Shown here: piece by piece, positions 28,601 to 37,133 of the stretch
Layout of the letters: each line of letters opens with the position of its first letter
Position numbering within the stretch: position 1 is the first letter of the stretch
Source: Clostridiales bacterium
GTDB taxonomy: Bacteria; Bacillota; Clostridia; Lachnospirales; Lachnospiraceae
Direction: 5' to 3'
Assembly (NCBI GenBank): GCA_019424245.1
Contig: JAHYZV010000004.1
Span: 62,001 to 126,000 of the forward strand
Length of the DNA stretch: 64,000 bases
Notes under the pieces: model-generated
Database searches by the model: none
Told to the model about the DNA's origin: nothing
What the model saw: the letters and a program-made list of their open reading frames with translations, nothing else
Made by a program: the position numbers and the translations under genes

Positions 28601-29334
28601 CTCTGGCTTTCTGCATCAAACATTCTTATGGAATCAACTTCTGTATCCCACAGCTCTATTCTTACTGGCGCCTCATCTGTATATGAAAATATATCTATGA
28701 TGCCACCTCTTATTGAAAACTGACCTTTGCCCTCTACCATTGCTGTTCTTACAAAACCCATGGATACCATTTTCTTTGCAAGTTCCTCTGTATCAATACT
28801 GCTTGTGCTATCAATCGTTATTATTGAATCCATATATCTTTTCAGAGGAATCAGTCTGTCTGATACTCCATCAATGGTAGTTACTACTGTCAGCAGACTA
28901 CCCGAGTCAGCTCTGATGCTTCCAGCTTCTCCATTACGTTTATCCGCTTCCTGTTTACTGCTGTCTTTGTCCGATACTTCTACGTGTTCTGCCGCTTTTA
29001 TATGTTCTATGATTCTGCTTATACAGCTTAATCTTTGTCCTGTTATCTGATTGCCTGTAACATCTGCACTATAGAATATTGCGTCCTTAGCTGGATAATA
29101 CAATGCATCGCCATTAAAAAATGCTGCATCATCACACATATTTCTTGCCTTGGCTTCATCACTTGTTATAACAAGCATAAAACGATAATCCTGTCCTATA
29201 GCACTTGCTATATGCACCTTCTGCGTATCAATACAGCCACTTATAAGTGCTGTTTTTCCACCATCCACTGATAATTCTTTATTAAGTTGCTCTATTGCTG
29301 CTGTATCACATACAGGCTTAAAAAATGTGTTCAA
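25675..29334 (-). CDS. mfd: Transcription-repair coupling factor
   Basis: This ~1219-residue DNA translocase removes RNA polymerase stalled at lesions and recruits UvrA. Seen in order: UvrB-like N-terminal modules ([24 protein letters not shown]); the RNA-polymerase interaction domain ([20 protein letters not shown]); helicase motifs [22 protein letters not shown] (Walker A), [11 protein letters not shown] and [15 protein letters not shown]; the TRG region [16 protein letters not shown]; and the C-terminal regulatory domain. AGGAGG abuts an ATG with no spacing at 29340, while a TTG two codons on (29334) has 6-base spacing and gives [11 protein letters not shown], so TTG is preferred. It follows pth in the usual order. 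Confidence 0.97.
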   Translation of the reverse strand: [1219 protein letters not shown]

Positions 29335-29370
29335 AACCATCCTCCTAATTAAATCTGTCTGATATAAAGA

Positions 29371-29462
29371 TGTCGGGATCAAAAGCTCCCGACTTTGATA
29401 CCTACGAATTGTTCCGTGCTACGCACTCCCACAATTCTCCCCAATATTCGCATATCGTGGGA
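29371..29462 (+). repeat. Dispersed structured repeat, family A copy 2
   Basis: This copy lies between mfd and pth. It has GTCGGGA/TCCCGAC (loop TCAAAAGC) and GAATTGT/ACAATTC stems, with an inner GTGC-TAC-GCAC hairpin. It is the best-formed of three copies and ends at the pth stop codon. Confidence 0.75.
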
Positions 29463-30023
29463 TTATCCGTTAAATTTATTCATACCACTTTCAATGCCTT
29501 CGCTTATTATGCATTCAACTGCTTCACAGGCTCTTTTATTTCCTTCTCTGAGTGCAGGATATAATTCAGCTGGAAACTTTCCAAGAACCCAGTCTGCAAG
29601 ATCCCATCCCTTTGGCTTGTCTCCTACACCATACTTTATTCTTTTGAATTTATCACTGCCAAGATGAGCTATTATGCTCTTTATTCCGTTATGTCCGCCA
29701 GCACTTCCCTTTGGACGTAATCTTAACCTTCCAGGCTCTAAGCTTATATCATCAAATATAACTATCAGGTCATCAATATCAGCCTTATAATAATCCATAA
29801 CCTCTCTTATACATTCACCTGAATTGTTCATATATGTCATAGGCTTTACAAGCAGAACCTTTTCCCCTTCTATAACACCTTTTCCTATAAGTCCTTTATG
29901 CTTTGCTGTATCAACACTAATATTATACTTGTCTGCAAGTTCATCTATGCATGAAAAACCCGCATTATGTCTTGTCCCTGCATACTGTGTTCCCGGGTTT
30001 CCTAAGCCTGCTACTATATACAT
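29463..30023 (-). CDS. pth: Peptidyl-tRNA hydrolase
   Basis: This 186-residue enzyme frees tRNA from peptidyl-tRNA dropped by ribosomes. Family marks are YIVAGLGNPGTQYAGTRHNAGF with the catalytic His20 region, LLVKPMTYMNNSGE, VIFDDISLEPGRLRLRPKGSAGGHNGIKS and FKRIKYGVGDKP. Length is standard. It is upstream of mfd on the same strand, separated by a dispersed repeat, so cotranscription is likely but may be modulated by that structure. Confidence 0.98.
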   Translation of the reverse strand: MYIVAGLGNPGTQYAGTRHNAGFSCIDELADKYNISVDTAKHKGLIGKGVIEGEKVLLVKPMTYMNNSGECIREVMDYYKADIDDLIVIFDDISLEPGRLRLRPKGSAGGHNGIKSIIAHLGSDKFKRIKYGVGDKPKGWDLADWVLGKFPAELYPALREGNKRACEAVECIISEGIESGMNKFNG

Positions 30024-30065
30024 AAATTTATTCTCCCTGTTCTGTTTATCTTATCATTAAACTTT

Positions 30066-30099
30066 AATTGCCGCATTGCTATGCAATTCGTACAATCCT
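30066..30099. repeat. Dispersed hairpin repeat, family B copy 2
   Basis: Read on the minus strand this is AGGATTG, three bases, then GAATTGCATAGCAATG and GGCAATT, matching the hairpin at 3699-3734 in opposite orientation. It lies just upstream of pth. Confidence 0.6.
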
Positions 30100-30191
30100 C
30101 TGACACTTTAATCCACCATCATAATATAAATGATATCCGTCAAAAAAGGAAGTATTTATATTATTTTTAACTATTTATGCAATATAAAAAA

Positions 30192-30239
30192 ACTGCAATC
30201 ATAACAGTTAGCGTGTTCCTAACTATTATGACTGCAATC
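30192..30239 (-). terminator. Terminator of the pectinesterase gene
   Basis: A long imperfect stem (ACTGCAATCATAACAGTTAG against CTAACTATTATGACTGCAATC) with a 7-base loop is followed on the minus strand by a run of T. Confidence 0.85.
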
Positions 30240-30291
30240 TTTTTATTTTACAACTTTAAACAAATTTAACTTTATGAAATCTCATATTATA

Positions 30292-33200
30292 TTATCTTAT
30301 GCGTTTCTTTCCTGCTACTGTACAAGCCATCATTATAGCCATAACTGCAAGTAATAAGTAGATAGCAACTGGAGCTGCATCTCCTGTTGTAGGTGCTGTA
30401 ACTGTTGTATCTTCTGTAATCGTTGTATCAGCTCCAGATGCTGACTCAACTTCCACATAATCAATAACAAATGGGCTTAATCCACCTGTTACGAATGATA
30501 TAGCATCATCAGATACTGTTACATCAAGTTTTTCAAGTGTATTATCATCCTTAAGATGATAAACAACTACTGCATACTTAGTATAATCAATATCTGCATT
30601 CTTCTTAAGACTTATCTTAAGTGTACCATTAGAAAGCTTAACAACACTACCATCTTTATTGCTTAAAGAAATATCAATGATCTGTGCCTTGTCTGTAAGC
30701 TTTATATCCTCTGCATTAGCAACTGCTTCCTTAACTGCTGCTACCTGTTCCTCACTTGCAGCCTTTTCTATTGCTGTAACAGAACCTGTAGCTACGCCCT
30801 TGCCTGACTCATCTACGAATTTAGCTTCCTTTGATACCTCAACGGCTGCTATTCCACTTTCTGTTGGAGTAACTATCTCTACTGGCTTAACATCATATGC
30901 ATAATGAGCAGGAATCCATCCAAGTACTGTATTAACTGCTGAAACATTAGCTGATTCCATATAATCTGCAACTGCCTCAGCTGACTGATTTTCAGCCTTG
31001 CTGAACTGTCCTTTAGTTACAAAAGCATTTTCTCCTGAAACATTATTATATTCCTTGAAGATAGCTGATGTTCCATCTCCTGTGCTCATCTCACCCCATC
31101 CATCTTCTAACACATAACCATTAGTCTGTGTACCAATAAATGTAGCATTAGAGCCTGCGCCCCATGTTCTACCATAATATCCTGATACTGTACCAGTGCT
31201 TACGCCATCTGTTGTCACTTTACAGTTTCTGAATACATATGGACTTGTCTTAGCTGCTGTGATATAACCAAGCTTTGCATTGTTTTTAGCAGCATCCTTT
31301 TCATCATCCTTATATGTCTTCCACTGTAATTCACAGTTATCAAATACTGCTGAGAATTCACCACAAATATAATCTACATTACCACCAATCACACAATTGT
31401 TGAAATATGTATGATAGTTATTGTTCTTAGAACCATTTCTTCCAAGTGTATCCTGTGAAGAAAGAATCTTACAGTTATAACACTCAATATTATCTGCTTC
31501 AATATAGAAAGCATTTGATCTTTCCTTATAAACATATGCTGTAACATCAGCACCCTTTGCAAGTCTGTCTACTGATAATGTTGTACCTGCAATATCTGTC
31601 TTCTCTGCTTCTGTTAATTCATAGTTATAAGTATTCTTAAATGTTGTATCTTCTGCGATGAAGTTATCACCTCTTACGATGAATACACCACCCCAGAGAC
31701 TTCCGTTACCTTCTACATATGAATACTTATCTCTTGCAAGTACTTCATTGTAAAGACCTGTAACAGGATCTACTGAATAATAATATGTACCAACACCATA
31801 GTACCATGAAATAGTATGGTTATTACCTTTAAGTGTTACATATGGAGCTGCCATAACTGTCTGCTCGAATATATCTGCTTTAAGATTAATAGTAACTCTG
31901 CCTGCTTCCCCTTCTGGTCTGTCCTGCATTCTAAGAATTGCATCTGAAGCTTCATTTAATGTAGCATAATCACCAGGAACATTAAGCTCGCTCTTAAAAG
32001 CTACTGGTTCTGCCTCCTTAGCTGGAAGTTCTACATATACTTCATTAACTGTTGTTCCTTCAGTCTTAACTGAAACTCTATCATGTGTTACACCACCATT
32101 AGTTGTTACAACACTTGTATTGTATTCACCTGGCTTTAATGTACATGTATAAGAATCTCCTGATACAGTAGCCTTATATGAACGTCCGTTAACCATATTT
32201 GTAAGTGAAAGTTCAGTAACTGTTCCTTCTGGAGTGCCTGTAATCTTACCTTCTACAGTTACATCTGGTACATCATAAAGAGAAACAACTATTGCTTCGC
32301 CTGTAGCTGTAAATGTATCGCTGTCACCAACAGCAGCTCTTACACCACCATCATTAGTACTTAACTTATATTCATGTCCTTCAAGAAGGTCTGCATTTGC
32401 TCCATCCTTTAACTTGATAGCGTTACCACCAAGATTAGCATCTACAACGCTTATCTCTAATGAATCTGTTAATTTAGCATCTACATTCTCAAACTTAACT
32501 GGAACGCTTACTTCCTTATCTACAATATACTTATAACCTGCATAAAACATGTTATTAGTCTTTCCTGTTGTAGACATTACATATGTATGTCCTGGTATTA
32601 CTGCAAATGTATATGAATTAATACTTGTTTCTGTATCTGTATATCCATTCTTAGAACCATCTGCTGTATTATAATCATGGATTCTTAAGAATGATGTTGA
32701 ACTAAAGTATACTGTCATTGTACCTTTAGCTGCTGGAGTGAAGATAGTTAATGTACCATCTCCCTGTCCAGGAATAGTAGGAATATTGTTACTATCTGCA
32801 TGTCTTTTACCTGCTGTATAGCTATTATATTCTTTTCCGTCAACTGTTACTGTCTTTCCTGGTTTTACTGTATACTGTGTTTCTCCCTGACCTACTAATG
32901 TAAGTGTGCTATCACCATACTTGTAATCACCTGTAGCAACAACATCTTCTTTAGCAATGTCATCAAGCATTAAAGTAAAGCTTTCAACTTTATCTGATTT
33001 AGCAAAATTATTTACCATTACTGAGTGAAGATATGCCTCACCTGATGCTTCACATGTTATTGTAAGTGTTGTAGCATCTCCGTTATAAGATATGCTCTGT
33101 GATCCTGCATCTGCATCTGACTTACCTGATGTTGAACCAACTTCCTTACCAGAAGCATCTGTAACCTTAAATGCAGTTCCACTGCCATACTTACATAAAG

Positions 33201-33525
33201 TTAATGCAATCTCTGCACTTCCTGCAACCTTAACTTCAATCTTGTCTCCATTATAAACTGCTGCACCATGCTGTCCATCATGCCAATATGCTTTATCAGC
33301 TTCTGATATTACCTTAAATACACCATCATCAGATGTATAACCATTAAGCTGTGTCTTTGTACTATATAATTTTGTAAAATCCAGTACATAACTCTTGCCA
33401 GCTTCTGGTGCCCCCGCTGCTTTTGCTATAGTTCTTACACCAGGTGCAAACTGGAATGTTCCAATCGCTAAAACGAATGTAAGAACAACTGCTAAAAGCT
33501 TTTTAGCTTTTCTGCCAATCTTCAT
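30292..33525 (-). CDS. Large cell-surface pectinesterase, CE8
   Basis: This 1077-residue exported enzyme removes methyl groups from pectin. Order: signal peptide (1 to ~37, ending KAAGAPEAG); beta-rich modules resembling carbohydrate-binding domains (about 40-500); the CE8 beta-helix (about 510-860); a linker module; and APTTGDAAP plus a membrane helix and GKKRIR tail. Catalytic-core motifs are SSQDTLGRNG (near 695), GNVDYICGEFSAVFDNCEL (near 718, the nucleophile Asp region; usual form GTVDFIFG) and YYGRTWGAGS (near 785, the substrate-binding Arg and Trp). Together with the PL9 enzyme it would demethylate and then cleave pectin at the cell surface. The ATG at 33525 follows AGGAGG. An AraC regulator lies divergently upstream. 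Confidence 0.92.
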   Translation of the reverse strand: MKIGRKAKKLLAVVLTFVLAIGTFQFAPGVRTIAKAAGAPEAGKSYVLDFTKLYSTKTQLNGYTSDDGVFKVISEADKAYWHDGQHGAAVYNGDKIEVKVAGSAEIALTLCKYGSGTAFKVTDASGKEVGSTSGKSDADAGSQSISYNGDATTLTITCEASGEAYLHSVMVNNFAKSDKVESFTLMLDDIAKEDVVATGDYKYGDSTLTLVGQGETQYTVKPGKTVTVDGKEYNSYTAGKRHADSNNIPTIPGQGDGTLTIFTPAAKGTMTVYFSSTSFLRIHDYNTADGSKNGYTDTETSINSYTFAVIPGHTYVMSTTGKTNNMFYAGYKYIVDKEVSVPVKFENVDAKLTDSLEISVVDANLGGNAIKLKDGANADLLEGHEYKLSTNDGGVRAAVGDSDTFTATGEAIVVSLYDVPDVTVEGKITGTPEGTVTELSLTNMVNGRSYKATVSGDSYTCTLKPGEYNTSVVTTNGGVTHDRVSVKTEGTTVNEVYVELPAKEAEPVAFKSELNVPGDYATLNEASDAILRMQDRPEGEAGRVTINLKADIFEQTVMAAPYVTLKGNNHTISWYYGVGTYYYSVDPVTGLYNEVLARDKYSYVEGNGSLWGGVFIVRGDNFIAEDTTFKNTYNYELTEAEKTDIAGTTLSVDRLAKGADVTAYVYKERSNAFYIEADNIECYNCKILSSQDTLGRNGSKNNNYHTYFNNCVIGGNVDYICGEFSAVFDNCELQWKTYKDDEKDAAKNNAKLGYITAAKTSPYVFRNCKVTTDGVSTGTVSGYYGRTWGAGSNATFIGTQTNGYVLEDGWGEMSTGDGTSAIFKEYNNVSGENAFVTKGQFSKAENQSAEAVADYMESANVSAVNTVLGWIPAHYAYDVKPVEIVTPTESGIAAVEVSKEAKFVDESGKGVATGSVTAIEKAASEEQVAAVKEAVANAEDIKLTDKAQIIDISLSNKDGSVVKLSNGTLKISLKKNADIDYTKYAVVVYHLKDDNTLEKLDVTVSDDAISFVTGGLSPFVIDYVEVESASGADTTITEDTTVTAPTTGDAAPVAIYLLLAVMAIMMACTVAGKKRIR

Positions 33526-33572
33526 AAAATACCTCCTGAAATATTACGGATCATTCCGCTAGATTGACTACT

Positions 33573-33601
33573 ACTATATCCCATTATCGAATTAGTAACA
33601 A
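33573..33601 (-). promoter_or_regulatory. Predicted promoter of the pectinesterase gene
   Basis: On the minus strand, TTGTTA (33596-33601), 17 bases and TATAGT (33573-33578), about 48 bases before the start codon. Confidence 0.55.
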
Positions 33602-33855
33602 CTTATATTTTTATATTTCCCTTATTGATTACATGTATTTTTAGTGTTAAAATACATATTGTTACAATATTAATAAATATTTATTTATTTTTTGGTTATT
33701 TTGCACATATTTTATATGTGTATTAATTATATATTAAACATACTATTCAACTCAAAATATTATCTTATATACAGAACGCTCCATTTCTTTACATTTTACA
33801 ATTCACGCAGTTCTTATACAGCATCATATTCATTAGAAAGAAGGATTATAAACAT
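33602..33855. other. Divergent control region between pectinesterase and AraC genes
   Basis: This AT-rich sequence has no gene. Because it separates two divergently read genes, it probably holds the AraC binding sites, but no clear paired direct repeat could be picked by eye. Confidence 0.5.
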
Positions 33856-34710
33856 ATGAAACAGACGATACACAATATTTCAAGGTTCCGTATTGAACGT
33901 GGCATGCATGAACCACATTATTCCATGCACTCTGCACACAGTCATACATATTATGAACTTTTTTATCTCGTTAATGGTAATTGTACAATTTCCCTGGACA
34001 ACAAGCTTTATACGCTTTCCGCTGGAAATATTATATTTATCCCTGCTAATGCAATCCACAGAACAAGCTATATAGGTGATAATTCATCCGAACGCATATA
34101 CATAGAATTTTCTTCTGATTATATATCTACTATTGAAGATATCCTTGGAAAAAACTGGACATACAAAAATCTGTGGGGACATATACTATATATAGAACCA
34201 ACACATAGATCTTATATCAACTCTTTATTTGACAAGATTATCTCTGAATATAACATTATTGACCACTATTCAGACTGCTGTATCCGTCAGCTTTTTCAAT
34301 ATCTGATTATAATGCTCATAAGAGTTGACAGAACTAACATAGATGAAAAAAATTATATAACACATTCACATAAAAAAATAGATGCTGATATGATAAGTGC
34401 CTCAAGATATATTGCTGAGAATTTCAAAAACAACATATCACTAAATGATGTTGCCGAATTTCTTAATCTTAACCCTGCATATTTTTCAAGCAAATTCAAA
34501 GCATTCCACGGTATAGGTTTCTCTGAATATTTAAGAAATACCCGCATTAATCATGCTGAATGGTATCTGATTGAGACTGACTTAAGCATGTCAGATGTTG
34601 CCGATGAATGCGGTTTCTGTAGTTCTAACTACTTTGGTGATACATTTAAGATTGTAAATGGCATCTCTCCTTCTGAATTCAGGAGAAAATATAAACCAAA
34701 TAAAGCATAG
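33856..34710 (+). CDS. AraC-family transcriptional regulator with cupin sensor domain
   Basis: This 284-residue regulator has an N-terminal cupin fold (HSHTYYELFYLVNGNCTISLDNKLYTLSAGNIIFIPANAIHR, about 28-72) that would bind a small ligand, commonly a sugar. The C-terminal double helix-turn-helix is at about 180-280 (NISLNDVAEFLNLNPAYFSSKFKAFHGIGFSEYL, then LSMSDVADECGFCSSNYFGDTFK, NGISPSEFRRKYK). It is divergent from the pectinesterase gene, so it probably senses a pectin breakdown product and controls that gene and perhaps the pectate lyase. The ATG follows AAGGA. It ends in a bidirectional terminator. Confidence 0.92.
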   Translation: MKQTIHNISRFRIERGMHEPHYSMHSAHSHTYYELFYLVNGNCTISLDNKLYTLSAGNIIFIPANAIHRTSYIGDNSSERIYIEFSSDYISTIEDILGKNWTYKNLWGHILYIEPTHRSYINSLFDKIISEYNIIDHYSDCCIRQLFQYLIIMLIRVDRTNIDEKNYITHSHKKIDADMISASRYIAENFKNNISLNDVAEFLNLNPAYFSSKFKAFHGIGFSEYLRNTRINHAEWYLIETDLSMSDVADECGFCSSNYFGDTFKIVNGISPSEFRRKYKPNKA

Positions 34711-34721
34711 TGTGCAAAAAA

Positions 34722-34762
34722 CTCTCTGCCATCCTACAATAATCTTGTTGGATGACAGAGAG
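34722..34762. terminator. Bidirectional terminator between the AraC and ABC genes
   Basis: CTCTCTG-CCATCC and GGATG-ACAGAGAG form the stem, flanked by an A run on the left and TATTTTT on the right. It serves both convergent genes. Confidence 0.85.
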
Positions 34763-34776
34763 GTATTTTTCAATCC

Positions 34777-35442
34777 TTACACTGCTTCTTCTATCTTTTC
34801 CCCATTCTTGCTTACAATCTGTCCTTCATAAATCTCATATATCTCATCTGACAGATAATTAAGTTCCTCTGTATCATGGCATGCTATAATTATAAGCGAG
34901 CCATTTGCCTTAAGTTCATCAAGTATGCCCTTTATAAGACCTGCACCTGCTTCATCAAGAGCATTGATAGGCTCATCAAGTATAACTATATCTGGTTTTT
35001 CCATAATAGCTGCTGCTATACCTAATCTCTGTTTCATACCTAAAGAATACTTCTTGAATGTTCTTGTATCATCAGGATCAAGTCCAACTTTTCTTATAGC
35101 TTCCTTTATCTCCTCATCATTAATCCTGTTCTGGATAGAAGCAAGAATCTTAAGATTCTTAAAACCTGTATAATTAGATATAAATGATGGATTCTCTATA
35201 AGAAGTCCGATACTTGGTGGAAATGATATCTGCTTACCAAGCTCCCTGTCATTGATAAATACCTTTCCTGATGTTGGAAGTATAAGACCGCTTATCGCTC
35301 TCATAAGCATTGTCTTACCTGAACCATTCTTTCCCTTAAGACCTATAACCTTGCCACTTTCAAGTGTAAGATTTATATCCTCAAGTACTGTTACTTTCTT
35401 GAATGACTTTGTGTAGTGTTCTAATCTTACTACTGTCCCCAT
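34777..35442 (-). CDS. ABC transporter ATP-binding protein (no permease adjacent)
   Basis: This 221-residue ATPase has Walker A GLKGKNGSGKTMLMRA (about 34-49), Q-loop SIGLLIENPS, signature KYSLGMKQRLGIAAA, Walker B PDIVILDEPINALDEAG and H-loop IIIACHDTEE. The sequence type matches export ATPases of lantibiotic-immunity or bacitracin-like systems. No membrane partner lies on either side, so it must work with a permease encoded elsewhere or has lost it. It sits between two terminators, so it is a single-gene unit. Confidence 0.9.
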   Translation of the reverse strand: MGTVVRLEHYTKSFKKVTVLEDINLTLESGKVIGLKGKNGSGKTMLMRAISGLILPTSGKVFINDRELGKQISFPPSIGLLIENPSFISNYTGFKNLKILASIQNRINDEEIKEAIRKVGLDPDDTRTFKKYSLGMKQRLGIAAAIMEKPDIVILDEPINALDEAGAGLIKGILDELKANGSLIIIACHDTEELNYLSDEIYEIYEGQIVSKNGEKIEEAV

Positions 35443-35590
35443 ATTAATACCTCCTCTTAATTAAACAATCATCCCAATCCGTATATTAGTTTTATGCCGG
35501 ATAACACAGGATAAATGATTTATATACATGTATAATAGCACTTTTACTAGATAATGTATACTAAAATTTTAAAAATATCATATTATATAA

Positions 35591-35634
35591 AAAAGATGCC
35601 GTATTAATAAAGCAATATTAATATGACATCTTTT
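35591..35634 (-). terminator. Terminator of spoVG
   Basis: AAAAGATG-C-CGTATTAATA and TATTAATATG-A-CATCTTTT form a long stem flanked by A and T runs. It can act in both directions and lies 20 bases after the spoVG stop. Confidence 0.8.
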
Positions 35635-35653
35635 TTATTTAATCATATGCGTG

Positions 35654-35944
35654 TCAAAAGCGAATTACGTTCTCTGATAATTCCTCTACTTCATCAGCAT
35701 CATAATATGCTTTCAAAACTGCACTTTGAAGATTTTCTCTGGCATGCTTATTGATAGGATGAGCTATATCCTTAAATCCTCCCTCAATAAGATGCTTACT
35801 AGGCATAGCTACAAACAAGCCTTTTTCTCCCTCGACCACTCTTATGTCATGTATAACAAACTCGTCATCAAAAGTAATTGATACATAAGCCCGCAGTTTA
35901 CCACTGCCTGCAATCTTCTTGACTCTAACATCTGTAATATTCAT
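35654..35944 (-). CDS. spoVG: SpoVG, site-specific RNA/DNA-binding regulator
   Basis: This 96-residue protein has the SpoVG fold: MNITDVRVKKIAGSGKLRAYVSITFDDEFVIHDIRVVEG, then GLFVAMPSKH and a DIAHPIN helix. Family members bind nucleic acid and affect division, virulence or sporulation, and are kept in non-sporulating species. Length is normal. It lies directly upstream of the ABC gene but is separated from it by a terminator, and 74 bases downstream of glgD, with which it may be cotranscribed. Confidence 0.97.
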   Translation of the reverse strand: MNITDVRVKKIAGSGKLRAYVSITFDDEFVIHDIRVVEGEKGLFVAMPSKHLIEGGFKDIAHPINKHARENLQSAVLKAYYDADEVEELSENVIRF

Positions 35945-36017
35945 TTGTTACCCCTATCTGTCTTCTATACAACCTTTTTCTACTCTGGTTAAGACCTTAA
36001 ATATATATTTATAATCT

Positions 36018-37133
36018 TTAATAATATGATGGACTGTCTTCTATGACAATCTTTATACCATTCTCACCGACATATCGTGAATTAGCTTTAATAGTGCTGT
36101 TACTCTCAACTATACAGTTCTCAATATATGCATTATCTCCTATATATGCATTATTCATGATAATTGAGTTTTTAACAACAGCATTATTGCCTATGTATAT
36201 TTTCTTAAACAGAACTGAATTATCAACTGCTCCATTAACTATACATCCACACGATATAAGACTGTTTGATACATTGGCACCATAATTATATTTAGCTGGT
36301 GGAAGATCATCCACCTTAGAATATATATCTGGATACTGCTTAAAGAAATAATCTCTTACATCTCTCTTTAAGAAATCCATATTAGTCTTATAATATGAAT
36401 CCACAGATGATATGTTGTTCCAGTATGTATCAAGCTTGTAACCATATATCTTCTTAATGTTTCTATATCTTACAAGTATATCCCTGACAAAATCATACCT
36501 GTCTTCTTCTGCTGCCTTTTCAAGTAATTCAATAAGAAGACGTCTTCTTACTACATATATACCTGTTGATACAGTTGACAGATTCGTTTCTAAAGGCTTC
36601 TCATCAATATCTGTAATACGTCCATCCTCTGCAAGTGCAACAACACCATATCTTCCTATGTCTGCTCTGTTATCAAGCTTCTTTACAACCATGGTAACAT
36701 CAGCCTTTTTCTCTATATGATACTGAAGCACCCTGTTATAATCAAGCTTGTAGACACCATCACCAGAAGCAATAACTACATATGGCTCATGGCTTGACTT
36801 AAGGAAATCTATATTCTGATAAAGTGAATCTGCTGTTCCTCTGTACCAACTGCTGCTCTCTGCTGTTATAGTAGGTGTAAATACATATAATCCACCCTGC
36901 TTTCTACCAAAATCCCACCACTTAGATGAACTTAAGTGTTCGTTAAGTGATCTTGCATTATACTGTGTTATAACTGCAACCTTCTGGATATGTGAGTTAG
37001 ACATGTTGCTAAGTGCGAAATCTATCGCCCTGTAGCTTCCTGCAACAGGCATGGAAGCAATAGCCCGCTTGTTTGTCAGTTCACGCATCATCCTGTTGTT
37101 ACCGCCTGCTAATACTATACCTATTGCTTTCAT
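36018..37133 (-). CDS. glgD: Glucose-1-phosphate adenylyltransferase-like subunit GlgD
   Basis: This 371-residue protein has an N-terminal nucleotidyltransferase domain ([39 protein letters not shown]) and a C-terminal left-handed beta helix ([19 protein letters not shown]). In Firmicutes, GlgD partners GlgC and enhances ADP-glucose synthesis for glycogen. The GGxGxRL loop of active enzymes reads GGNNRMM here, consistent with a regulatory subunit. It overlaps glgC by 4 bases. Confidence 0.96.
   Translation of the reverse strand: MKAIGIVLAGGNNRMMRELTNKRAIASMPVAGSYRAIDFALSNMSNSHIQKVAVITQYNARSLNEHLSSSKWWDFGRKQGGLYVFTPTITAESSSWYRGTADSLYQNIDFLKSSHEPYVVIASGDGVYKLDYNRVLQYHIEKKADVTMVVKKLDNRADIGRYGVVALAEDGRITDIDEKPLETNLSTVSTGIYVVRRRLLIELLEKAAEEDRYDFVRDILVRYRNIKKIYGYKLDTYWNNISSVDSYYKTNMDFLKRDVRDYFFKQYPDIYSKVDDLPPAKYNYGANVSNSLISCGCIVNGAVDNSVLFKKIYIGNNAVVKNSIIMNNAYIGDNAYIENCIVESNSTIKANSRYVGENGIKIVIEDSPSYY

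Noticed and set aside
29370..29667. Frames starting MSGSKAPDFDTYELF or MIPTNCSVLRT
   Set aside because: They arise from the dispersed repeat and the antisense of pth. Similarity to the frame at 38640 is due to the repeat, not to a protein family.
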